NCBI GenBank assembly: GCA_009760855.2 | Contig: WPIO01000051.1 | Coordinates: 2,531,501 to 2,595,500, forward strand | Reading direction: 5' to 3' | DNA: 64,000 nucleotides | Source: Cristatella mucedo | Lineage: Eukaryota > Bryozoa > Phylactolaemata > Cristatellidae | Shown: in pieces, positions 23,401-33,402 of the stretch | Numbering within the stretch: position 1 is the first letter of the stretch | Layout of the letters: every line of letters begins with the position of its first letter | Notes under the pieces: generated by a model | What the model saw: only the letters and a program-made list of their open reading frames with translations | What the model was told of the DNA's origin: nothing | Databases searched by the model: none | Translations under genes and position numbers: made by a program

Positions 23401-24873
23401 TGAAGCCAGGATAGGAGCGCAGGGTTGGCACGGGGGTTTCGGGGCAGAGCCCTCCTGTCTAGGGGATCTGTGACGTTTCGCCCCTTTTCAGCGCCTGTTG
23501 GTGTCATGCAGCCTGGCCAAGCACCAAGGGGCCAGCCGCCGTAGCAAGCGCGGCCTCTGGCCGCCCGACCGGGTGTCCGACTCGGCTCACACCTAGCAGG
23601 CCAGGGGTGGGCAACTGCCACCCGTGCCACCCCCTGGCTTGCCCCTGGGCTTGTACGGGTGCTCGTCCGGGTCGCTCGAACCGTCCGGGAACTGGCATGC
23701 TGCTGAGGTAGCAGCATCAACACCGGACGATCGGCTGGCCAGTAAATTCACCAGCCAATCGTCCGCAGGTCAAGCGGGCCTGCCGGCCTCTGGCTGAGCG
23801 CTGGCTGCTGCCCGCCGCGTACCCGCTCTCCCGACGCGGCTGGCAGTAGGAAGACGAAGCAGGATAAAACAGCCAGCAATATGCAGGGCAGTATCAAGTT
23901 CAGCCAGAAGTACAGCTCTCGCCTTTTGATTTTCAGCGTAAAGACGACATTCGAGTAGTTTCCGTCGATCTCCGGAGCCCACTCTTCGCTGCAGCGGACA
24001 GAAAGTCGTCTTCAGGAGGAGGAGCGGCGAGCGTCGCTTCCGGCCGGCGCACCGATGCAGCTCGGCGTTCGAGCAGCGGGCAAGCAGGCGCCTGCGGCTC
24101 CCTCTTTGTGCAGCATAACAAGCCGCCGAGGGATCGCTTCGGATCGCTTGTGAGGCCTCGCATCTGGTATTTAGCTTGGGTCTTCGAGTTTTTTGCACGC
24201 ATTTTGAACTGCGAAATCACGCTAAGAAATTGTGGACTTGCAAACAGGTGGTTTCGGTGCAAAAACGCTTGCATATCTCTGCGATCTTGTCTGCAGTACG
24301 CCGCCACAGTTAGATGGAGTAAGAGGGCGGTAACTAGTATCATAAGCATGGCCTCTTCTCTAGTGTAACTACTTTTATGACGCAGCCGGAAGTGGCTGTG
24401 GGCTATTGCTGACCGCGACGAAGCTAGTGAAGCGTCAAGCGCTGCTCAAAGCGTCTCACGCGATCGCAGCAGTGGATAGCATGTAGAACTCGGAGTTCTC
24501 GTGATATGAACTGAGGTCAACCGTCGTAGTATCCGTGTATAGGTGCAGCAAGTAGGACGGATAATTAAAGCTCTCATAGCGAAAGCTGCATGTCTGGACG
24601 TCAAAAGGATAGTAGGTCAAGTTGAAGTCGCATCTGGAAAGAACACATTCGGGCAGCCTCTGTCAAAATGCGCTTTTTGCAGCAAGCGAGTGCTATGCTT
24701 GTTACAAATTAAGAAGAAAGAATAAAGTGAACAATTGACCCCATTAGCTGAAAGATGCTTAGGCCTACCTTACGGTCATGCTTCCCTCTAGCGTCCAACT
24801 TAAATTCCCTCCTGGTTCTGCAAATATTCCGTAATAGTCCGAGTAGAAGCCTTTGTCAAACACGTCGCCGACG
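20108..24873 (-). CDS. Nicotinic acetylcholine receptor-like subunit, 5' incomplete
   Basis: A pentameric Cys-loop ligand-gated channel subunit of the plasma membrane. Six minus-strand exons (24,873-24,769; 24,633-24,460; 23,988-23,823; 22,895-22,799; 21,058-20,946; 20,467-20,108) join with consistent phases into 337 residues plus stop, all with GT-AG introns. They encode the loop E side of the ligand-binding domain, the Cys-loop (C-x13-C with YPFD), pre-M1/M1, M2, M3, a short cytoplasmic loop of about 65 residues and M4. SGERVGLAITLLLAFSVF with Glu at the -1' position and no Pro insertion argues for cation selectivity. No vicinal Cys pair is present before M1, so it is not an alpha-type subunit. 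The signal peptide, the N-terminal helix and the Trp-rich loops must lie on exons upstream (above 24,873) that I could not identify. The ligand is not known and acetylcholine is inferred from the family. Confidence 0.88.
20946..21058 (-). CDS. Receptor exon: M3
   Basis: The acceptor is CTATTTTGCAG and the donor is ACG|GTAAGC in phase 0. It encodes NFILIATFFNGLAIILTIFV (M3), then LRVAEKEDEPVPRWLET. The (V/P)PRWL motif is the standard start of the cytoplasmic loop in nicotinic subunits. Confidence 0.9.
21059..22798 (-). other. Receptor intron (M2 to M3), with a SINE-II relic
   Basis: A 1.7-kb intron. A decayed SINE-II copy is visible at about 21,870-21,975. An 83-residue minus-strand frame at 21,472-21,723 has no recognised domain. 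Confidence 0.6.
21870..21975 (+). mobile_element. SINE-II relic
   Basis: Plus-strand order AAGCGGTAGCAGAGCC..GAAGGCTATCA..CCACTTGCAA..GGCTATAAAGGA then GAACTTAAACCCACGACAT parallels the SINE-II copies at 25,330 and 30,950. It is strongly diverged. Confidence 0.5.
22799..22895 (-). CDS. Receptor exon: M2 pore helix
   Basis: The acceptor is GTTTCCAG and the donor is TTAA|GTAAGT. It encodes VGLAITLLLAFSVFQLLVAG followed by YLPMNSLTSTI. With Glu at -1' in the previous exon, the pore carries Gly at 2', Thr at 6', Leu at 9' (the gate) and Val at 13'. Position 20' is Gly, where most nicotinic subunits have an acidic or polar residue. Confidence 0.92.
22896..23822 (-). other. Receptor intron (M1 to M2), GC-rich part with hairpins
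   Basis: A 0.9-kb intron whose right half is GC-rich. It contains two adjacent inverted repeats: 23,697-23,717 (8-bp arms ATGCTGCT/AGCAGCAT) and 23,724-23,765 (15-bp arms, one mismatch). A C-run lies at 23,331-23,340. Confidence 0.7.
23823..23988 (-). CDS. Receptor exon: pre-M1 and M1
   Basis: The acceptor is TGTCCGCTGCAG and the donor is GAGCGG|GTACGC. It encodes NVVFTLKIKRRELYFWLN followed by LILPCILLAVLSCFVFLLP, the classical pre-M1 Arg-rich turn and M1 with its conserved Pro-Cys, then ASGER leading into the pore. The stretch before M1 is short and lacks the Cys-Cys pair of alpha subunits. Confidence 0.92.
23933..24349 (-). CDS. Putative nested small ORF with leader-like N terminus
   Basis: A 138-residue frame opens inside the receptor intron between the Cys-loop and M1 exons and runs on in a different frame over the start of the M1 exon. 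It starts MLMILVTALLLHLTVAAYC, which looks like a secretory leader, and is followed by a basic segment with RR, KR and RK pairs. No homolog is recognised. It may be chance, since M4-like leaders arise readily from T-rich DNA. No splice or promoter evidence is seen. Confidence 0.15.
   Translation of the reverse strand: MLMILVTALLLHLTVAAYCRQDRRDMQAFLHRNHLFASPQFLSVISQFKMRAKNSKTQAKYQMRGLTSDPKRSLGGLLCCTKREPQAPACPLLERRAASVRRPEATLAAPPPEDDFLSAAAKSGLRRSTETTRMSSLR
24460..24633 (-). CDS. Receptor exon: Cys-loop and loop C side
   Basis: The acceptor is TTCTTTCCAG. It encodes CDFNLTYYPFDVQTC, an exact C-x13-C Cys-loop with the family's aromatic-Pro-Phe-Asp core, then SFRYESFNYPSYL and the segment up to LSTAAIA. 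The donor is ATCGC|GTGAGA in phase 2. The Cys codons are at 24,630-24,632 and 24,588-24,590. Confidence 0.9.
24769..24873 (-). CDS. Receptor exon: ligand-binding domain, loop E region
   Basis: The acceptor is TTTATTTTTCAG and the donor is AG|GTAGGC. Residues include DVFDKGFYSDYYGIF and LSWTLEGSMTV, which align with the strand segment just before the Cys-loop of nicotinic subunits. It begins with the last base of a codon (previous exon phase 2) and ends in phase 2. Confidence 0.8.
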
Positions 24874-25325
24874 CTGAAAAATAAAGAATCGAGCGATGCT
24901 GATGTGAGGCACGTCGATTGAGCAGACAACTCTCGCTGATAAAGTTTTTAGCTTCTTAGTATTCCTACAAGGAGCTCACGTAAAAGTAACTAGTATCGCT
25001 TCCGAGCCAATGCATATTGAAAAATGTTTCTTTTATTGCCCAAGATTTAAAATGGTCAGGTTTCTATCATTGGTTTTGCACTTGGTATGAGACCTGACGC
25101 TAGTAATTCATCGCTCTGTAGAAAGCATTCGGAGCCTGGAATGTCATCTGCACTCAAACGATATTTGAGTCCGAGATCCTGAGAAGTGGTGCCGCTTCGA
25201 AATTATTAGGGCACCAGGGATCGCCCCGATTTCAAATCTTCTTGCAATTAAGGAAACACGTTCAAGAAAACTTAAATTCCGTAAACATGGCATTAGAGAT
25301 CATATTTGACAACTCGGAGCCGTCA
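24874..25325. other. Upstream of the first identified receptor exon
   Basis: Likely intron of the receptor gene, because the exon at 24,769-24,873 begins inside a codon. I searched the minus strand for a Trp-x-Pro-Asp exon up to about 31 kb and did not find one. Confidence 0.4.
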
Positions 25326-25329
25326 ATCA

Positions 25330-25492
25330 ATCAGCCTTGAAGGAAAATTAGGCGGCAGAAGACCATTAAGGCTATCTCCACCACTTGCAGCAGCAATAAA
25401 GGATCGCCAAGCGCAGGGTTCGAACCCACGACCTCGGTACCGAGGCCATGAAAAGTAACCACCTTGTCTAGTGGGCCATCGCGGCTCAGGTA
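25330..25492 (-). mobile_element. SINE-II, tRNA-derived
   Basis: The reverse complement starts TGAGCCGCGATGGCCCACTA (A-box side), has CGTGGGTTCGAACCCTGCG (a good pol III B box, GGTTCGAACCC), then a body with GATCC..TTTATTGCTGCTGCAAGTGG and ends near the CAGCCTTGAAGG side. The family also occurs at 30,945-31,112, 44,017-44,170 and 59,915-60,085. Confidence 0.8.
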
Positions 25493-26160
25493 AGTTGACC
25501 CAATCCCCCTCGCCGATTGTTTCTAAGCCGGTAAGGCTCTTCTACCGACATAAAAAGGAGGCTGCTGAAGGCCCAACGCATACTTGTTTCTTTCAACAAT
25601 TTTCCTAGTACGTGGAAAAAACTCATCAAATTTGACCCGTACTGCTTTTATAGCCTGCCCATTGTGGTGACCGTAGTTCACCAAGGTGCTGCTGGTGGTA
25701 CGTCCAAGGGCGGAAAAATATAGCTTCAAATGGCTAAGGCCTCTAGGAAAATCGAAGTAGATTCAAACTTTTCTATAAAGTTTGGAGTAAATTGGCGAGT
25801 CTCGAAGAGGCGGGAATGTCGCACAAGGGGCGAATCATGCATCTACTTCGTAGCCATTAATGCAATCCTGGCGGCCAGATCGTCAGCCAGCTCAGAAGAA
25901 AACCTGCTCTAGCAGCTGAAACATCCGCTGCCAAGGCGCTCACTTTCCCAGTCGATAGGCCCGCTTCAGAACGTCCGCGAGCGGTACATCCGGCATCCGA
26001 TTTTTTGAAGACTACTTCCGGTGGGCAGCTGGCCAGACACTGGATAGCTGCTCACAGCTAGCTCGAACGGTCAGAAATTCCGCCGAGCCTGTTGTATAGA
26101 GCCCTAGAGCAGTATCTTACCATTATTAGTGCTAGCAGTGTGCAGCGGGCGTAGTAGTAC
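25493..26160. other. No recognised feature
   Basis: Short frames with no recognised domain. Confidence 0.35.
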
Positions 26161-26164
26161 TAGC

Positions 26165-26215
26165 GGTGAGGGTGTACGGTGGCGGTGTACGGTGGCGGTG
26201 GCGGTGGCGGTTCAC
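26165..26215. repeat. GGTGTACGGTGGC minisatellite
   Basis: Two units of a GTGTACGGTGGCG repeat run into (GGTGGC)n. Confidence 0.75.
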
Positions 26216-27240
26216 CGCTTCGCCGTCCGCACGCCAGCCATCGCTCGGCAGAGCGGACACCCAAACATTCGCACGCTGAGACTTTCGCTGCGGACAGGCC
26301 TCACTGCTGCACGCTGTGCCCTTAAATGAGCGTGTGTACTTTTTCGTCCTAGCTGTTCAAATGCCCGGCACGTCACTCGCCATCCGTGGGCGGAAGCGAA
26401 AGTAATGGGTGCCCTTTGCTTGCACGCTTAGCCCGCCGTCCTAGCTACCTTTGGGTGCATGCGACGCAGTCCTCGTTCTTGGCGTGGCCGCGACTTCCAC
26501 GACGTCCATGCGAGTCACAGTCGTCATGGTCGGCACTCGGCTGTCTAAGACTGGAAAGCCTTGCTCCCCAGCGACTGCTCGTTTAGGGGCGGTCCCACGT
26601 GACCCGAATCCGGCCGCTCTAAGCTGCAGCTACCGGGCGCGTTTGGCCGTCAGGATTTACCGTCAAACTCACGAACGAAGTACCCTAACAGAGAACTTCC
26701 GCCCAATGGTCGATCAGCGCCAGCGACAGGTTAGCGAGAGGGGTCAGAGCGGCAATCCACATCAAGCTATAAGCTACAGTTTGGAGAGGCAATAAAAAAG
26801 AAATATTTACTCCGCTCACGCATGAGAGTATTTTTGCTACTAGTCCTACTTCCTTAAGGTAGGAATGCTTTTAGGAATGTCTCCTCTTTTCACGTCTCTT
26901 ACCTACACGACATATAGGTATAAGAAATGCTTGTGCATATATACCTTCGCGAACATGCATAAGGTATAGAGATATGCGCTCAGGAAGTAAGTGAAAATCA
27001 ATGCTTGAAATCATTTTAAGGCCTTTTGAAGGGGATTCGATCGGAGAAACATGCTTTTCGGCTACCAACGCTGCACAGTCGTCATCGCATTCTTCGTCAA
27101 AAACCTGGAATAGTTCACGCTTAATTTACTGGCAGATCGGAATATTGATAGATCACTGTTGGCATGCTAATCAACAGCAGCTGGGCTTTCGAAAATCAAA
27201 GACAAAGAGATGCGACTGCGGCTTCGTCGGGGTTGAGAAA
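26216..27240. other. No recognised feature
   Basis: No domain-bearing frame. Composition shifts from GC-rich to AT-rich near 26,780. Confidence 0.35.
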
Positions 27241-27256
27241 ATCTGACCGTGCAACA

Positions 27257-27332
27257 GAAGCAGGAAGGGAAGGCTAAGCAGGAAGGGAAGGCAAAGCAGG
27301 AAGGGAAGGCTAAGCAGGAAGGGAAGGCTAAG
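27257..27332. repeat. 18-bp minisatellite, 4 units
   Basis: Four tandem units of AAGCAGGAAGGGAAGGCT with one T/A change. It stands just before segmental repeat A copy 2, as a GA-rich microsatellite stands before copy 1. Confidence 0.9.
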
Positions 27333-27368
27333 CGGGGCTTTGCTGAGTGCACGGTAATGCTAGAATAG

Positions 27369-28015
27369 CTCACGCGTCCGTCAGAGCAAAGTCCGGTTTC
27401 CATATTGTGTCTGCCGCCACGACGATTCGATCCAATTGATTCCAGGCTGTTGTGTTCCACGCGAGTCTGCTGTCGGTCCAAGTCTGCGGAAACGCATCAT
27501 CGCCGCACACATCATCGCAGGTATCTCGACAGCGGTCATGAGCGCTGCTGAGTGCCTAGCAAGGCGAAGTGAGTGGCCCTGCAGCGCTTTGCTCACACCG
27601 ACTTTAAGGAGGAATATCGCTGCTTACCGCAATGATGCAACCCGAGATGGTAATGGTAAGAAGATGCTCCTCCTGCAAAATGGCGCCGAAGCAACGCTCG
27701 CGAGTGCCGTCTCTCTCAGCTCTGGCGGCGCGTCCAGTAACGAGATCGCAGCACTTACAACGTCATCAAGGGACGAGAGATACATTCCAATGTGAACGTC
27801 GGTCGGCTGATTGCTTGGTGGAGGCCTGGCGTCCTTAGCATAACCTTGGAGCAATGTCGTGATGAGCACGTCCTCGCCTCCGGATGCGCCTAGGACGACC
27901 GGTAAGCTCGCCGAGATCACCCAAGCCATCACTTTTCACCTATCCTTTTTGACCTAAGCTAACTGCTCAGCAGTGATTCTACATTATACCTCCTCCTTGA
28001 CTCCTTGACTTGCGG
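27369..28015. repeat. Segmental repeat A, copy 2
   Basis: The partner of 929-1,600 (see there). Identity is high from CTCACGCGTCCG through the AGGACGACCGGTAAGCTCGC block near 27,905, then decays. Copy 2 lacks the internal 43-bp near-duplication of copy 1. Confidence 0.85.
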
Positions 28016-28508
28016 AAAGCCGACAGTATACTCGCAACACCGTATCAGCTGACGATCAATCGAAAAATTGCCCCATAATTTGGGAGAAGGCCGCCGAGTA
28101 GGATAGACCGACAACTGTAGCTTTTCAGCCTAGGGAAACTCCGCGGAGTCAGTATCGATCCTTGGTCATGTTCTTGCCTAAGGAGTTAATTCGTGGCTTT
28201 TTCGTGCTGTTAGAAGTAGCAGGCGTGCGTGTCCTAACCCGATGCATTCCTATTTTTCCATTCACTACAATACCCATCAGGATAATCTGAAACTTCGTCC
28301 GGATGCGAGCAACGCTTTAACCCTTTAACCACAGCGGACGGTGGCGTTCGGATACTTTGAGTAAATATAATTCTCAGCGAAGCCGTTATTGGGGCTTACG
28401 TCGTTGGCTCTGCTATCCTACAGCCGCTGCTTCCGATGTGCACGCGTGCGTTCGTTTTCGGCGGCCGCCGCCGCCGCAGCCGCTCGATCTGTGGTGGCCA
28501 TAGGAAGC

Positions 28509-28826
28509 CCGGCGAGTAGCGTGAAGGCGGCTCTGGCTGCCGCCGGCCGCGCGCTGGCTCCCTACCTGCTGCCGAGTCGGCGAGCATGAGCAGCAGCGAG
28601 CAGCCGAGGACGAGCAGAAGCTACGGCGGCGGCGGCCGAGCGGCCGGCGACATGTCGAATCGGGGCGCTCGGCGGCTCCTCGGCGTCAGCTCAGCGGCGC
28701 CCTTGGCGACCGCGAGAGCCGGCCAACTTCGAGCGGCGGCTTCCAGCGGCGGCGGGGCGCACGAAAGGCTGAAGTCAATCAATCAATGATCCCAGCGCCC
28801 GCCGCGTCCTGAGACCCTCGACCTGC
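28509..28826. repeat. Segmental repeat B, copy 2
   Basis: The partner of 6,719-7,162. The MSSSEQPRTSRS frame (from 28,586) is open here for 67 residues, diverging after the first 32 or so. The antisense hydrophobic run is broken by a stop. Confidence 0.75.
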
Positions 28827-30700
28827 GGCCGCCCCATTGGTCGATCGAGAGGAGGGGCATGGGTGTGCTGCCTTGTTGGCGGACGTCTCCAGGCAGCAAC
28901 CGCAGACGCGGTCTTGTATGGCCGCTGTGCCCCCTTCGCCCCCGAAGGTAGGCACCCACCAGCCGGTGCAATCACGAGGTGGGGGAGGAGCGCAGGCGAA
29001 GAACTGTCACGTCGGTCATACTTTAATTCGCTCGTTCGCCAGCTTCGAGTAACAAAAAGCGACACTCGCGCGCCTGTCTAGACCCCCTCCGTTCGCAGCA
29101 GCGCGAGAGTAAGTTGGCGCGGCTCGGTAGCGACGAGGCGAACGCACGCTTTTCGAGCGCCGAAGCGAGCCAGCAAGTGAGCCAGCTTTCGTGCGGCGAT
29201 GCTCAGTGTTTAAAAAAAATCGCGCTGGCAGCTCGGTTGTTAGCGCACTTCTTCTTAGAGAGAGCTCGCCTTCTCGGCTTCCCGGCAGATCTTTGCTCTC
29301 CGATGATGACGATCAGGAGTTTCCTTCCGCCATTCTTGCTGCCGCTCGTCACTTGGCCGTGTGAGCATTGCCGGTGTTAAACGCTTGCCTCTATCAAAGC
29401 GCAGCAGAAGTTCGTAGATACACTTGCGCTGCGACGGACAGCTCTCGAGCAATGGAGCGACCGAAACTCAATGGTAACGACGGACTCGACGGCCAAACCG
29501 CCCGCAGACACCGATCAAGACGTCAGCCGAAATCCTTCGCTCTATCACGGACATTGCAAAGGAAGAACGAAGAGAAGGCGACGGTCGGAAGTCGAAGCCT
29601 CGCTTTGACTTCCGACGTTGGAGTCACAAATCGAAAGCTGCTCGTGGCACACCCTCGCTGCAACCTCGCTATGCGGGGCTGTCCCGAAAATATAGGCGCG
29701 TAGCTCCTTGCAGATCTCGGCGTTTCTTACTTTTTGTCTACCTTCATTCGCTATCCACTTTATTCAGCGAGTTCTGTTTACACACTCTATCGCTTACATA
29801 ATTCCATCTGCTTATGTCATTCCATCTGATTGCACATCCATTAATCGCACCCCATAGCCACCGGTCGAGTTGGGTCATGTCGTCCATCGTTGCCTCAAGC
29901 CTCGAGCTAGATGCTCGTACCGGCGAGCTCGGAATGGGGGGGAGCTCCAGCTGCGCGGGCTCTCTTGCACGAGAAAGAGACAGCTAAAGGTCAGCGCGAC
30001 GAGGCAGCAGCTCGAAGTGGTCGCAGTGGTAGTGGGAGCGAGCGCTTCGGACATCGGTTCTCGGGGCGGGGGAGAGGGGGCGGGACCGTCGATAGCACCG
30101 TCCCGGTGCTCTTCAGCAGCGGATATGCTCGCCGAGGGCACGCACAACCCGAGAGCGTTCAGCCTTCCGAAAGTGCCGTTCGCCTTCCGAGAGTAGATAA
30201 AAACGTGGGCGCAGATTGGGAGTCTTTCGACGGTAGCCTCAGGCGGGCGTGGGCGGCATTTGCCGACCACGCCCACGATTTGAGCTGTAATCAATGCTGA
30301 CAAAGGTGCGGGCGCGTGGCCCAGTCGTGCCAGGCGGTGCCTTCCTGCACCGTCTCTTACTGTCATTGTTAGGCAAGCGACCCCCTGGCGAAACAGCAAC
30401 AAGGCGGTGCGGCGCTGCTTAGACGGTCGCCGAGCCAACGAACCCGAAGCGTCGGAGCCGCTTCGGGCCAGCGCTCGCGGCCGCGCTAGTCGTAGGCTCG
30501 AGGAGGTGATTCGGAGCGTGGCCAGAGGTGGAGCAGGTGGAAGCGCGACAGAGCGACAGCCCGCTAGCCGCGAGCCGTTAGGCACCGGCAGCGAGCTACG
30601 CCGGATGTCGAAATCCATTGAGCCATCGGATCGGTCCCATCTGCGCAGGAGGAGCTAAGGCGACTGAGCTGGGCTGCTGCGATTCGCTCTGAGACTCGTC
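28827..30700. other. GC-rich, CpG-rich block
   Basis: A long GC-rich stretch with overlapping frames up to 247 residues (minus strand, 29,875-30,618). None shows a domain or codon pattern that I recognise. It may be a CpG-island-type promoter region, possibly of the receptor gene transcribed to the left, but that is conjecture. Confidence 0.4.
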
Positions 30701-30837
30701 ATCTCGTCGTCGAAATCACGCCATCTGCATATGCCCGTGGATTATTAATTGACCCAAATATCGCGACGGGCGCCCGTCAGCAAGAGTCAAAGCAGGCGGC
30801 CGTCGGCAGCTCATGCAGGCGAATAAAGTAACGACTA

Positions 30838-30944
30838 GCTGATTCAAAACAGCCTCATTTGTGTAGCGGCAGAAGAGCTTCAAATGCTCCCACCGCCGCT
30901 AGCTGTGGGCAATTAAGGGTTGCCCGCTAAAATATATAAATAAA
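30838..30944 (-). mobile_element. SINE-II body fragment
   Basis: Plus strand AGCTGATTCAAAACAGCCTC then TGTGTAGCGGCAGAAGAGC and a CCGCCGCTAGCTGTGGGCAA block parallels the next copy. The tRNA-like head is missing, so this is a partial copy directly beside another. Confidence 0.65.
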
Positions 30945-31112
30945 TCCTAGCTGATTAAACAGCCTTTTTTGTATAGCGACAGAAGAGCCTTTACGGCTAT
31001 CACCACCGCTTGCAGTGGTGATACAGAATCGCCCACCGCAGGAATCGAACCCACGACCTCGGGACCGAGGTCGTGAAAGCAACCGCCTTACCTAGTGTGC
31101 CATCGCGGCTCA
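30945..31112 (-). mobile_element. SINE-II, tRNA-derived, near full length
   Basis: In reverse complement: TGAGCCGCGATGGCACACTA, GGTTGCTTTCACGACC, GTGGGTTCGATTCCTGCGG (B box GGTTCGATTCC), then the body and a CAGCCTTTTTTG end. The head folds like a tRNA relic, but it is not an intact tRNA gene because no matching acceptor stem is seen. Confidence 0.8.
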
Positions 31113-31780
31113 CCACGCTACATGACTCGAACCAATGATCTGGGTCGCCAAGAGCGAGGACTGTAACCCCGGGCTGACGCTCATTTCAATAATTCGGCTC
31201 TCGTAGAATCCAGCGAGTGCAGGCAGGCGCTTCGCTGAGGGAACCAAATCAGATCGGTGTAAGCAATCGGTCAGCCGAGTGTCCTCTCTAACCGAGAATG
31301 GTGCGGTTTCTCTGCCGAGCATCCCTGCGTCCCGCTTAGTGAGAGAGAACAGCCTGGGGTCGCCGTTGGCTCCGATCTCACAGCGACATTAGCAGCTAGA
31401 GACGGCTTGCCTGGCCGAAGCGGAGTTGAGCGCTTGAGTAGAGTGCTTTATAAAGGGGGCGTTGCCCCGACGAAGCCCATCGCAGGCGACCGCTATCAAA
31501 GCCCTCGACCGATGCGTTGAACGGACGCGACATCAGCTGATTTTAGAAATGCTCCATTTGATGCTGTCGAATGGAAATTTGCCGCGAACGCGATCGTTTC
31601 GACTGCGCTCGCGCTTTAATGTATTAGGGCGCATGCGCGCGATTTCGAGAAGCTCGACTGACCGAGTCGCTTCTGCTGCGAGTACAGCTGCTTGCGTCAA
31701 CTTGGAAGCTCTCCCCTTAGTGCAGTGAATTCATCAGCGTTGTCCGGCGCTCAATCGATGGCGAGCGGCGACCACCTCGC
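31113..31780. other. No recognised feature
   Basis: A minus-strand frame at 31,110-31,322 loosely recalls part of a ligand-binding domain (DTRLTDC) but lacks the invariant Trp residues. I do not call it an exon. Confidence 0.35.
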
Positions 31781-31784
31781 GAAA

Positions 31785-32160
31785 TTACAAGATTGACGAC
31801 GCTAACGCAGCTAATGAACGGCTCCTCGAGGCTCGTCAACAGATCGCAGAGGTTCAGCCACGCGACTCCTTTGCTGAAGGAGCTGCGCTGGCTCCCGGTC
31901 GATTAGAGGACGATGCAGAGCAAAATTCTTACATTGAGCCACCGCAAGGCCCGCCGCGGCTCGGCTCGTTCACACTAGCTGAACCGCTACATCCGTCTCG
32001 GCGTGCTCGCGCCCGGGACAATAAGTTAGCTGTTTCCTTCCTACGTTTAAAGACCGTTGACGACAGAACAACCGCCGTAGCTCTGCAGTTAATAGACAGG
32101 GGAGGGTACATCCAAAATTCTTATGCAACGACATCCATTCTCTCCTGCTGCTGACTGTCG
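31785..32160 (+). mobile_element. LINE-A fragment, degenerate
   Basis: It parallels LINE-A 3,600-3,890: CTGAAGGAGCTGCGCTGGCT, then GATGCAGAGCAAAATTCTTA, the HKARHG-like codons, GCTGAACCGCTACATC and GACAATAAGTTAGCTGT. Many CpG-type changes and frame breaks mark it as old. Confidence 0.75.
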
Positions 32161-32970
32161 CACAGAAAGAAAGTGGCAGGTGCGACAGCGGAGGTGCACA
32201 GACAGCCTATTTTTGTAAGGTCAACATCACAGTTTGCCGAGCGGTCGTGCTAGTCACCAACTTTCTTTAAAACAACGTGCGACACGGGTGCACTTAGCAG
32301 TGGCGTGCAAGGGGCCTTTCGCTGCCGCAGCAATGTAGCACGATCTCAATATAGCCTTGCCTTACCCGGCACGGAGAAAGTTCCCTCGAATGAGTTCATC
32401 TGAACGAGCTATGCACAGCTATTCAAATATTCAGCTTCTTGCTGCAAAAGAAAAGCGAAACTTCAGCTCTTAGATCGAGATAGAAAGTTGTATAAAATTC
32501 TTTTTCCGATTGCCCCGCTTGCCAAAAAGTTACTCCAGGCTTGCCTACAGAAATCCCTCGAGCTATTTCATCCCGCCGAGTGCGGCTAGCGACCAAAGTA
32601 TATCGGACAATTATTAATAAGTTAAAGTGCTACCTATTAACTAAAGAGCTCAGAAGTAGCAGAAACGAAGTGGTGGCAAAGAGGTGACATATCAAGAACT
32701 ATAGAAGTAAATTATGTGAACCGCGATTTAAATATTAAAAGCATCTATCTTCAGCAGTTTTTATACTGAAAACTCTTGAGTAGATGTCGTTCGGAGAAGA
32801 GTTATAGCGGCTCGATATTAATACTTCTGTAGTGACGCTGCTTAGTAAATGGAGCCAAGCTGTGTAATATGAGTTGTGTTGTGGTCTCGTCCGTATTACT
32901 ACCGTTGTATGATGCTGCGATTTATGTAATTCCTTGTAAAGAAAATGTATCAATTCAAGCTCTGAAGCTT
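32161..32970. other. No recognised feature
   Basis: AT-rich DNA with no supported gene or repeat. Confidence 0.4.
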
Positions 32971-32972
32971 GA

Positions 32973-33115
32973 ATAAAAGATGTAGCGGTTAAGGTGCTCG
33001 CCTCGACTAAGGTCTGACTGAGGTCGTGGGCTCGAGCCCCGAGGCATATGTGAAGCGCCTGAATAGAGATTAAGTTCTCTTGGGGCGCTATATAAATGAA
33101 TTATATAATTTTTTT
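32973..33115 (+). mobile_element. SINE-I, tRNA-derived, best copy
   Basis: The head GCGGTTAAGGTGCTCGCC and box B GTCGTGGGCTCGAGCCCCG are followed by the tail GAAGCGCCTGAATAGAGATT then AAGTTCTCTTGGGGCGCTAT and an AT-rich end. The tail is a stem-loop matching the LINE-B 3' end (AGCGCC with GGCGCT; AGAGA with TCTCT), which suggests mobilisation by LINE-B. Confidence 0.85.
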
Positions 33116-33164
33116 AAAGAAACGCTTGGGAAAATAGTTACTGACTCATCCGCAATCACGTGAA

Positions 33165-33402
33165 GTGGCAGTATAGTTACTCGCAGCAGTAGCATACCCG
33201 CTTATGTCAACAGTGCCGAAACTGACCACAGAAGGCATGCTGAGGGAACTGTGGTAGCAGCTTTGCTGCGTATTGACATCTCCACCTAACACGAGATGGT
33301 ATACGCTGATTGGTTGACACACTGATTGCTCGCGCATTAACCTGAATCTGAACGGGTTCGTGGCAGCGGCAGACAGCACATTGCCATCGAATTTTTAAAG
33401 CC
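33165..33402 (+). repeat. Dispersed repeat family U, copy
   Basis: Core TTGACATCTCCACCTAACACG then AGATGGTATACGCTGATTGG is shared with 16,570 and 38,640. No ORF or tRNA head is evident. Confidence 0.6.

Noticed and set aside
29875-30618. 247-residue minus-strand frame
   Set aside because: Same reasoning: GC-rich region and no recognised motif.
25330-31112. tRNA genes
   Set aside because: The B-box-containing sequences belong to SINE heads. They lack complete cloverleaf pairing and recur with SINE bodies.
31110-31322. Possible N-terminal ligand-binding exon of the receptor (DTRLTDC...)
   Set aside because: Only a weak resemblance. The invariant Trp residues and the Trp-x-Pro-Asp motif are absent.
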